A DNA stretch of 9,085 nt. Origin: an uncultured Alphaproteobacteria bacterium. Lineage in GTDB: Bacteria; Pseudomonadota; Alphaproteobacteria; Rs-D84. Shown here piece by piece: positions 1-5,800 of this stretch. Location: positions 1-9,085 of the forward strand of contig CAMZAC010000016.1 of assembly GCA_947304085.1 (NCBI GenBank), read 5' to 3'. The notes below the pieces were generated by a model. It saw only the letters and a list, made by a program, of their open reading frames with translations. It was not told the origin of the DNA and did not search any database. The first letter of the stretch is position 1; every line of letters starts with the position of its first letter. A program made the translations under genes and the position numbers.

Positions 1-758
1 TACTTGAAAATGGCGGAAAAGTATCACAAGACACTATGCGGTATCATCAAGATGATGGCACAACAAGTGTAGAAAGAACCAAAGAAAATGCACTTGATTA
101 TCGTTATTTTCCTGACCCAGATTTATTGGAATTGGAAATCACAGATGAAGAAATAGAACGTGTTCGCAAAACTATGCCAGAATTACCATCTGCAACCCGT
201 GCAAGATATATAAATGAATATAGTTTATCTGAATATGATGCAACGCGTTTAACAGAAACTGTCGACATTTCACATTGGTATGATGCAGCTGTTGATGGTA
301 AGAAAGAACGTGCAAAACCTGTTGCAAACTGGTTGGTTTCTGAATTATTTGCACATCCTGAAAACATGGATATAACAAATGAAATCAAAGAAAACTCAGA
401 TCCAGATGCACCACGTATTATAACACCTGAAAATATTACTGAATTGGTTGATATGATTTTGGCAAAAGAAATCAATGGTAAACAAGCCAAAGAAATATTT
501 ATTAAAATGCTGGACGGCGAACGTGGGACAATTCATGAAATTGCAGAAAAATATGGTATGAAACAAATTACCGATACCGGTGCAATTGAATCTGCTGTTG
601 ATGAAGTTATCAAAAATAATCCAGCCCAAGTTGAACAATATAAATCCGGTAAAGTTGGTTTGCTTGGTTTCTTTGTTGGCAATGTTATGAAAGCAACAAA
701 TGGTCAAGCAAATCCTGCAATGGTAAGCGATTTATTAAAACAAAAATTGGCTGGGTAA
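1..758 (+). CDS. gatB: Aspartyl/glutamyl-tRNA amidotransferase subunit B, 3' part (5' end outside window)
   Basis: GatB is the kinase/tRNA-binding subunit of GatCAB, which turns Glu-tRNA(Gln) and/or Asp-tRNA(Asn) into Gln-tRNA(Gln) and Asn-tRNA(Asn) in the cytoplasm. The reading frame is open from base 3, so translation begins upstream of the window; the ATG at 36 is an internal Met, not the start. About 251 codons are visible, roughly the C-terminal half of a typical 480-residue GatB. The family signature DYRYFPDPDL, followed by LLELEI, lies near the left edge. The last 140 or so residues form the helical tail and YqeY-like tRNA-binding domain, with motifs such as NGKQAKEIF and KSGKVGLLGFFVG. 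The stop TAA (756-758) lies 3 nt before miaB, so the two genes are probably co-transcribed. No truncation is seen other than the window edge. Identification is very secure. Confidence 0.96.
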   Translation, partial: LENGGKVSQDTMRYHQDDGTTSVERTKENALDYRYFPDPDLLELEITDEEIERVRKTMPELPSATRARYINEYSLSEYDATRLTETVDISHWYDAAVDGKKERAKPVANWLVSELFAHPENMDITNEIKENSDPDAPRIITPENITELVDMILAKEINGKQAKEIFIKMLDGERGTIHEIAEKYGMKQITDTGAIESAVDEVIKNNPAQVEQYKSGKVGLLGFFVGNVMKATNGQANPAMVSDLLKQKLAG

Positions 759-761
759 AAA

Positions 762-2072
762 ATGGCTATACAGCAGAAATTCTTTATTCAAACGTTTGGA
801 TGTCAAATGAACGTATATGACAGCCAACGTATTGCCGCTATGCTGGAATCAAAAAATTGGGTTCAAACCGATGATGTTGCAGACGCAGATTTAATAATAT
901 TAAATACTTGTGCTGTTCGCGCAAAGGCAACAGACAAAGTTTACTCTGCATTGGGTCGTATCAGACGTGTAAAAAAGGAAACTGCCCTGCTGGGCATCGT
1001 CGGATGTGTGGCACGTGAATCTGGGTCTGATGCTTTCCGCCGTATACCAGAAATAAATTTTGTTTTGGGGCCACAAAGTTATCATAAATTGCCAGAGATA
1101 ATAAATAATCCAGAAACCAAATTATTAAACATTGATTTAGGTGGCTTGGAAAAGTTTGATGAATTACCACACATGACAAAATCGCCTACTGTAGCATATG
1201 TACCAATTCAAGAGGGATGCAACCATTGTTGCACATATTGCATTGTCCCATATACACGTGGTCGCGAATTATCTCGTCCATTTGATGATGTTATGAACGA
1301 CACAATAAATGCGGCAAAAACTGGTGCTATTGAGGTTTGTTTTTTGGGTCAAAACGTAAATGGTTATAAATACACAGATAAAAATGGTAGCTTATATCGT
1401 TTATCTGATTTGATTCGCGAAACAGCAAAGCTACCAGAAATTCAGCGTATACGTTTTACTTCCAGTTATCCTACAGAAATGACAGACGATTTAATTGAAA
1501 TGTTCGGAACCGAACCAAAATTATTACCATTTTTGAACATGCCAATTCAAAGTGGTTCACCACGTATATTAAAATTGATGAATAGACCAGACGATTTAAA
1601 CAACTATAAAAACATAGTTAAAAAACTTAAATCTGTCAGAAATGATATTCAGATATCATCTGATTTTATTGTTGGTTTTCCAGATGAAAACAATGAAGAT
1701 TTTGAACAAACCCTGAATATTGCAAAAGAAATAAAATATATAAATTCGTATTCTTTTAAATATTCACCTCGTCCGCATACAGCAGCTTCCTTGATGTCCA
1801 ACCAAATCAGCGAACAAATAAAATCTGTTCGTTTACAACGTTTAGACAGCCAATTAAATGAAAATCAACGCGAATTTAATATGTCTTGCATTGGTTCTGA
1901 AATGATTTGTTTGTGTGAAGGGAACGATAAAACTGGTCGTCATCTGGTTTTTCGAACCCCATATATGCAACAATGTATTGTTGATAAACCAGACTACGAG
2001 ATATCACCATTGCAGAAAATTAAAATTACAGACGCAAACAAAGCATCCTTGCGTGGTGAATTGATTAAATAA
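762..2072 (+). CDS. miaB: tRNA-2-methylthio-N6-dimethylallyladenosine synthase MiaB
   Basis: MiaB is a radical-SAM methylthiotransferase that converts i6A37 to ms2i6A37 in tRNAs reading UNN codons. The 436 residues have the full family layout. The N-terminal UPF0004 domain carries three auxiliary-cluster cysteines: C14 (TFGCQMN), C50 (LNTCAVR) and C82 (GIVGCVA). The radical-SAM core has the CxxxCxxC triad C153, C157 and C160 followed by IVPYTRGRE. A C-terminal TRAM-like region covers about residues 370-436. TFGCQMN and the RGRE box favour MiaB over MtaB or RimO. The start is the ATG 3 nt after the gatB stop. There is no clear Shine-Dalgarno, only GGG at 753-755, so translational coupling to gatB is likely. 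The stop is 4 nt from the stop of the convergent autotransporter-like gene, and no terminator hairpin is visible between them. Confidence 0.96.
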   Translation: MAIQQKFFIQTFGCQMNVYDSQRIAAMLESKNWVQTDDVADADLIILNTCAVRAKATDKVYSALGRIRRVKKETALLGIVGCVARESGSDAFRRIPEINFVLGPQSYHKLPEIINNPETKLLNIDLGGLEKFDELPHMTKSPTVAYVPIQEGCNHCCTYCIVPYTRGRELSRPFDDVMNDTINAAKTGAIEVCFLGQNVNGYKYTDKNGSLYRLSDLIRETAKLPEIQRIRFTSSYPTEMTDDLIEMFGTEPKLLPFLNMPIQSGSPRILKLMNRPDDLNNYKNIVKKLKSVRNDIQISSDFIVGFPDENNEDFEQTLNIAKEIKYINSYSFKYSPRPHTAASLMSNQISEQIKSVRLQRLDSQLNENQREFNMSCIGSEMICLCEGNDKTGRHLVFRTPYMQQCIVDKPDYEISPLQKIKITDANKASLRGELIK

Positions 2073-2076
2073 TATA

Positions 2077-3573
2077 TCAAAAAGCGATATTCCCATTAAC
2101 AGATATCTTGTACCCTGTTTCATCTTTGGTCTTTAACACATCAAAACCAATAGAAACACCTGCATTATCTACTTCTGATATAAAACCAACATTAAGTGCA
2201 CCATATAAATCACCATTAACAGTTATTGCACTGGTTCCTTTATATTCATACCTGATATTATCTGTGACAAAAGAATATTCTATATTACTACCACCGTGAA
2301 CACCATAATCCGTATCATTAATATCAAAGATTCTGTATAAATCTAAAGAGGTTCCAACAAAAGGTGCTAAGATAAAACCCTTATATAATTGATAATCATA
2401 ACCAAGATTTACTGCCCCATATCCAGAAAAACCTATTGGACTATTTTTTATACTATTATCATACAACATATCATCTGTATGAAATTTGACGATAGAGGCA
2501 CCAATATGTCCCCTGACCCAAAAATCATCAAAATATGTTTTAGCCTTAAGATTAAACCCATATATCTGTCCATCAAAATCATTAAAATCATCTTTGTATT
2601 CAAAATTCTTTATACTAAAACCTGCACTTAAATGTACACTTTCATATTTACCGTTAACGTTTATATCCAAACCATATGCATTTGTTTTATCTGCAATAAT
2701 ATAAACCCCAGATAATCCGCTGTATAGCGTATTTTCAGATTGCATCATATTCATTAATGTAAAACCATTAAGTGTCTTAACTGGTTTCATTAATACAGAT
2801 GGATTAAACCGATACGATGACGCAAGAATATATTCTAATTCTTCAAGCGTGCTTGCCCTATCCAACGCCAACAACAAACGATCATTTGGATTAGCGTTTC
2901 TTATAGCCTGCAATAAAACACCACGTTCATCTTTTAAATCTTTTATATAATCTACTTCTCTGGTTATATTAATAAAATATACATCTGCAACTTTTGACAA
3001 TTCAACTTTGTATGTTCTATCTAAATCTTTTACAATTATACGTATTGGTCCCTTGACATGATTAATGACCTGCCCTGATTGTACAGAATCGGGATTGGTA
3101 ATAATCAAAGTATCTGTATTATCTAAAAATACTTTTTGATTCCAATTTTGCCAGTCCGCAAAATCATTTATAACAATAACAGAATTCGTTATATTAAACT
3201 CTGCCTCTCCAAGATTTTTTATATTTGTTAATTGAACATTGTTTAGATTATCAATATAAACATATAAAGTAGCTTCGCTGTTTAATGACACTTTGTTTAA
3301 TGCATTATCAGATGTAACGTATTGTCTTACAAAACCTGTGCCGGCTTCAATATTTTCACCAATATACCCAAAATTATATACATCTAAATTATGGCCATTT
3401 GTTTGAATAGTTCCATTTATAGTTCCATAATTCCATAATTGAGTATTCTCTGTTAAAGAGATGTTTGTATCAACATTAGTGTCTATATATAAACTACTAT
3501 CACACAAAGCACCATTTAAAGCAACTGCCCATTGGATAACACAACAATAAAATATACCAAAAATCCTTCTCAT
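2077..3573 (-). CDS. Short autotransporter-like outer-membrane protein
   Basis: A 498-residue exported protein that I recognise only as autotransporter-like. It starts with MRR and a hydrophobic stretch (about residues 4-24), consistent with a Sec signal peptide; no convincing lipobox is present. Residues about 25-205 are Asn/Thr/Ile-rich and beta-prone, with repeated phrases such as LWNYGTINGTI and VYNFGYIG that resemble beta-helix passenger turns. Residues about 206-265 are predicted helical (DLKDERGVLL, DRASTLEELEYILASSYR), as in the linker preceding a translocator barrel. Residues about 285-498 alternate aromatic and Gly-rich strands and end in a terminal Phe (SVNGNIAF), typical of an outer-membrane barrel of the type V autotransporter kind. 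The passenger, near 180 residues, is small for the class. It follows the terminator of the upstream OMP gene and has its own weak promoter with almost no leader. An alternative is a non-autotransporter barrel with an N-terminal beta domain. Confidence 0.7.
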   Translation of the reverse strand: MRRIFGIFYCCVIQWAVALNGALCDSSLYIDTNVDTNISLTENTQLWNYGTINGTIQTNGHNLDVYNFGYIGENIEAGTGFVRQYVTSDNALNKVSLNSEATLYVYIDNLNNVQLTNIKNLGEAEFNITNSVIVINDFADWQNWNQKVFLDNTDTLIITNPDSVQSGQVINHVKGPIRIIVKDLDRTYKVELSKVADVYFINITREVDYIKDLKDERGVLLQAIRNANPNDRLLLALDRASTLEELEYILASSYRFNPSVLMKPVKTLNGFTLMNMMQSENTLYSGLSGVYIIADKTNAYGLDINVNGKYESVHLSAGFSIKNFEYKDDFNDFDGQIYGFNLKAKTYFDDFWVRGHIGASIVKFHTDDMLYDNSIKNSPIGFSGYGAVNLGYDYQLYKGFILAPFVGTSLDLYRIFDINDTDYGVHGGSNIEYSFVTDNIRYEYKGTSAITVNGDLYGALNVGFISEVDNAGVSIGFDVLKTKDETGYKISVNGNIAF

Positions 3574-3581
3574 ATCTTGTT

Positions 3582-3611
3582 ATGCTAGCACATAGGATTT
3601 TTTTCAGGCAA
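3582..3611 (-). promoter_or_regulatory. Candidate promoter for the autotransporter-like gene, near-leaderless
   Basis: Read on the - strand, TTGCCT (3611-3606) and TAGCAT (3587-3582) are separated by 18 nt, and a TGC extended -10 element directly precedes TAGCAT. Transcription would begin near 3575, only about 2 nt before the ATG at 3573, and no Shine-Dalgarno precedes that ATG. The -35 element lies just past the T-tract of the upstream gene's terminator. Both boxes match the consensus at 4 of 6 positions, so this is a moderate prediction from inspection only. Confidence 0.4.
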
Positions 3612-3612
3612 T

Positions 3613-3639
3613 AAAAAAATCCCGCACAAACGGGATTTT
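3613..3639 (-). terminator. Rho-independent terminator of the small OMP gene
   Basis: A perfect 9-bp stem: AAAATCCCG (3616-3624) pairs with CGGGATTTT (3631-3639) around a 6-nt loop. On the - strand the hairpin ends in a run of seven T (complement of 3613-3619). It lies 22 nt after the OMP stop codon, in the right orientation to end that transcript. The + strand side also has T residues after the stem (3636-3639), but no + strand gene reads towards it. Confidence 0.9.
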
Positions 3640-3661
3640 AATAACATATAAACATTTAACC

Positions 3662-4276
3662 CTAGAACATATAACGGACGCCAATATCGCCACTAAAATT
3701 ATGCATTCCAGAAGCGACATCTACGTAATTATAACGCGCAGCTACATCAACCGCAAAACATCCAAATGGCATTGACAATCCTAATGTTCCCATTGCAGAA
3801 AACTTGGTTGAATCTTTGCTGTGCTTAATCCCTGCAACACGTGCAGCTGTATCTACAAAAGCCAAACCGGCGCCCAAACCTGCAAACGGCTGAACATATT
3901 TAAATTGACCAATATTCATATAAGTATTAGCCATCAATTCAATATTTTTGACTGACACATCTACATCTCTAAGTTCCCCAAAATCTTGGTTTTTTGATGC
4001 CTTTGTAAAAAAGGAACCTTCAATTTCAAAACGTGCTGCATCTTCCATTGTTAAACCCAAAGCTGTTCTAATTTGATAAGAATTCAAAGACACATCTTCT
4101 TTTACATTATCTAACTTGTAATGCAAATTGCCATATGTTGCACCACCACGTAATGCGACATAAGGTAAAATACTCCAACCTAACAAATCAGTCGGTTGTT
4201 GTTCATAATTATAACCACCAGCCAAAGCAGGCGTTGCTAATAATACTGCCATCGAAGTAGCAATAAATTTTTTCAT
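3662..4276 (-). CDS. Small outer-membrane beta-barrel protein (OmpA-barrel/opacity-type)
   Basis: A 204-residue exported protein with a textbook Sec signal peptide: MKK, a hydrophobic core, then TPALA before a cleavage after residue 19. The mature part alternates hydrophobic and polar residues and is rich in Gly and aromatics (YVALRGGATYGNL, FAGLGAGLAFVD, FAVDVAARYNYVD). It ends in the outer-membrane C-terminal signature GVRYMF with a terminal Phe. The length, near 185 mature residues, fits an eight-stranded barrel of the OMP_b-brl/Omp25-like group. Such proteins are often abundant structural or adhesive surface proteins; no specific ligand can be read from the sequence. Translation starts at the ATG 6 nt after a strong AAGGAG. 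The gene is flanked downstream by a strong terminator and upstream by a 128-nt region with a dyad, so it is probably its own transcription unit. Confidence 0.82.
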   Translation of the reverse strand: MKKFIATSMAVLLATPALAGGYNYEQQPTDLLGWSILPYVALRGGATYGNLHYKLDNVKEDVSLNSYQIRTALGLTMEDAARFEIEGSFFTKASKNQDFGELRDVDVSVKNIELMANTYMNIGQFKYVQPFAGLGAGLAFVDTAARVAGIKHSKDSTKFSAMGTLGLSMPFGCFAVDVAARYNYVDVASGMHNFSGDIGVRYMF

Positions 4277-4282
4277 AAGTTT

Positions 4283-4288
4283 CTCCTT
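4283..4288 (-). promoter_or_regulatory. Ribosome binding site of the small OMP gene
   Basis: AAGGAG on the - strand lies 6 nt upstream of the ATG at 4276. This perfect core Shine-Dalgarno fixes the start and contrasts with several neighbouring genes that lack one. It suggests the OMP is efficiently translated. Confidence 0.85.
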
Positions 4289-4349
4289 TTGTTGCTGATT
4301 AATCTCAACATTGCTAGTCTATCAAACAACATATCAAATTTACATAGGC

Positions 4350-4370
4350 ATGTATCCATAGGAAATACAT
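4350..4370. repeat. Imperfect dyad upstream of the OMP gene
   Basis: ATGTATCC (4350-4357) and GGAAATACAT (4361-4370) form an inverted repeat around the 3-nt centre ATA. The outer six bases of each arm and the inner CC/GG pair match, with a 2-nt bulge on one side. CATAGG occurs twice here, at 4343-4348 and 4357-4362, 14 nt apart. The dyad lies 74-94 nt upstream of the OMP start, between tcdA and the OMP gene. There is no T-tract on either side, so it does not look like a terminator; an operator or leader hairpin is possible. No clear promoter was found here: TTGATA (4332-4337 read on the - strand) has only a poor -10 partner. Confidence 0.4.
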
Positions 4371-4404
4371 CTTAATACGGCTAAATATACTGTATAGGAA
4401 AGTT

Positions 4405-5079
4405 TTACTGAATCAATTTTTTAATAACAAAATCAGCCATCATTAAACCAAAAATACCTGTCACTGTTATTATTGATCCGAATTCACGACCACCGTTGTT
4501 TTGAATCGCTGCAGTTTCAGTTGAATACACAACAGGAAAATTTGGCAATTGTAAATCACGTATCAAATAACGTATTTTTGATGCTAATGGACATACTGAT
4601 GTTTTAGATATATTTGAAATCTTAATTTGTGCGACATCCGTTTTACGTGCGGCACCCATACTAGAAATAAACGGAATAGCATTATCAGAACACCATTTGT
4701 ACAATGCAATTTTAGATTGTACGGTATCTATTGCATCAATAACAAAATCGGGTTTAACATTTGGCATATTATTTTCATCAACAAACATATTAACTGTATC
4801 AACAATACTATTTGGATTTATATCATATATACGTTGTCTGGCAACATCTACCTTTGATTTACCCAGGGTTGAATCCATAGCAAACAACTGACGATTAATA
4901 TTAGATTCTTCTACATTATCGGAATCAACCAAAACCATATGCCCTATGCCACTTCGTGCCAGTGCTTCAATTGCGAAAGAGCCAACTGCCCCACACCCAA
5001 CAACCATGACCGTTGCTTGTTGTAATTTTGACACACTATTTTTCCCAATCAACAAAGTTATTCTGTGTAATCTATCCAT
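4405..5079 (-). CDS. tcdA: tRNA threonylcarbamoyladenosine dehydratase (ThiF/E1-like)
   Basis: TcdA (CsdL) uses ATP to cyclise the universal t6A37 of ANN-decoding tRNAs to ct6A. The 224 residues open with the family entry RLHRITLLIG. The ThiF/MoeB nucleotide-binding loop GCGAVGS follows at residues 28-34, then VDSDNVEESNINRQ (about 51-64, with the adenylation-site Asn and Arg) and LGKSKVDVARQR. DAIDT lies at 115-119 and a MGAARKTD...ISKTSVCPLA block at about 141-166. That last block separates TcdA from MoeB and ThiF. E. coli TcdA is about 268 residues, so the C-terminal extension is short or missing, although the catalytic fold appears intact. The start codon lies inside the end of the TatD gene (8-nt overlap, ATGGATAG), with AAAGGA at 5089-5094, so the genes are translationally linked. 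No terminator is visible downstream. Confidence 0.9.
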   Translation of the reverse strand: MDRLHRITLLIGKNSVSKLQQATVMVVGCGAVGSFAIEALARSGIGHMVLVDSDNVEESNINRQLFAMDSTLGKSKVDVARQRIYDINPNSIVDTVNMFVDENNMPNVKPDFVIDAIDTVQSKIALYKWCSDNAIPFISSMGAARKTDVAQIKISNISKTSVCPLASKIRYLIRDLQLPNFPVVYSTETAAIQNNGGREFGSIITVTGIFGLMMADFVIKKLIQ

Positions 5080-5758
5080 TAGTTATAATCCTTTGCGTGT
5101 TTTCATATATCACATTTGACATAGTTTCATCAGATTTTATATCTGTTATTGTTTCAATTAATTGTGTCAAAACAACTTTCGTTTTTCCATCAGATTCAAT
5201 CAATATTCTGGTCTTTGGAATTTGTTCTATACAGCAATTTCTGCCGCATACATCAATTTTATTAAAAGAAAAAAACACATTACTACACGCCAATAATTTT
5301 TGCAAAATATCTTCATTACCATTAAAAGCATGCGCAACAATAACCGGTAATTCAGATTGCTTATACTGTTTTAATATATGTAATACTTTATCCCAAGCAC
5401 CTACACAATGTAAAAATATTGTGCGTTTCAATTTAACAGCAAGATTTAATTGAATAGAGAACAAATCGATCTGTTTATCAATATTCGGTTTATTTTTATC
5501 AATTCCTATTTCACCAACCATAAACTGGGTATCACTTTTTAATAATTGTTCAAAACGTTTTTCAAATTCGTCTTTGACAGAATTAACAAACCACGGATGA
5601 ACCCCAAAAGCCCCATATACATTACTATCTTGATTCATTATATCAATTAATTTTGACCATTGTGATTCATCTGTTGTGCAACAAATTGTTCCGACAACAT
5701 CAGATTGGTATTTATGTGTTATATAATCAATATGACTGTGTGCATCTATTATTTTCAT
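5072..5758 (-). CDS. TatD-family metal-dependent hydrolase
   Basis: A TIM-barrel amidohydrolase of the TatD/YcfH/YjjV group; characterised members are metal-dependent 3'-5' DNases/RNases or D-aminoacyl-tRNA deacylase-like enzymes. The metal ligands are in place: H7 and H9 in DAHSHID, E83 in GEIGID, H117 in FLHCVG, H143 in VAHAFNG and D190 in ESDGK. The GVHPW motif is at 52-56. At 228 residues it is shorter than the usual 255-265, with compressed loops after the GEIGID motif, but no catalytic residue is missing. Several cysteines cluster in the C-terminal half (CGRNCC, about 171-176), which is unusual for the family. It starts 42 nt after the Slam gene and overlaps tcdA by 8 nt, so slam-tatD-tcdA may form one transcript. 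There is no Shine-Dalgarno before the ATG. The paralogue type within the family is not resolved. Confidence 0.88.
   Translation of the reverse strand: MKIIDAHSHIDYITHKYQSDVVGTICCTTDESQWSKLIDIMNQDSNVYGAFGVHPWFVNSVKDEFEKRFEQLLKSDTQFMVGEIGIDKNKPNIDKQIDLFSIQLNLAVKLKRTIFLHCVGAWDKVLHILKQYKQSELPVIVAHAFNGNEDILQKLLACSNVFFSFNKIDVCGRNCCIEQIPKTRILIESDGKTKVVLTQLIETITDIKSDETMSNVIYENTQRIITNG
5089..5094 (-). promoter_or_regulatory. Ribosome binding site of tcdA, inside the TatD-family gene
   Basis: AAAGGA on the - strand lies 9 nt before the tcdA ATG at 5079 and within the last codons of the TatD-family gene. It supports this start and coupled translation across the 8-nt overlap. Confidence 0.7.
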
Positions 5759-5765
5759 AAAAACT

Positions 5766-5793
5766 ATTTAATCACAAAATATATCTTTTTCAA
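5766..5793 (-). promoter_or_regulatory. Possible weak promoter before the TatD-family gene
   Basis: On the - strand TTGAAA (5793-5788) and TTAAAT (5771-5766) are separated by 16 nt. Transcription would begin near 5759, next to the ATG at 5758, giving an essentially leaderless message; no Shine-Dalgarno is present. In AT-rich sequence such matches occur by chance, and read-through from slam is an equally good explanation. Confidence 0.25.
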
Positions 5794-5800
5794 GAACACA

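Noticed and set aside
36..758. ATG at 36 as a true gene start
   Set aside because: The frame is open to the left edge and the upstream codons read as GatB sequence (LENGGKVSQDT), so this Met is internal.
2077..3573. Lipoprotein reading of the autotransporter-like gene (Cys at residue 24 after GAL)
   Set aside because: The residues before the Cys do not fit a lipobox (Leu at -1), and the C-terminal barrel with terminal Phe argues for an integral outer-membrane protein.
3662..4276. Small OMP as a second Slam cargo
   Set aside because: It has a signal peptidase I site (TPALA) and no lipobox, so it is an integral barrel protein and not a lipoprotein substrate.
4388..4399. Short palindrome TATAC/GTATA downstream of tcdA as a terminator
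   Set aside because: The stem is AT-only with a 1-2 nt centre and no T-tract follows on the - strand, so it cannot act as an intrinsic terminator.
5013..5453. Open frame of 146 codons on the + strand opposite the TatD-family and tcdA genes
   Set aside because: It lies wholly antisense to two well-recognised genes, has no Shine-Dalgarno and shows no domain; it looks like a by-product of AT-rich coding sequence.
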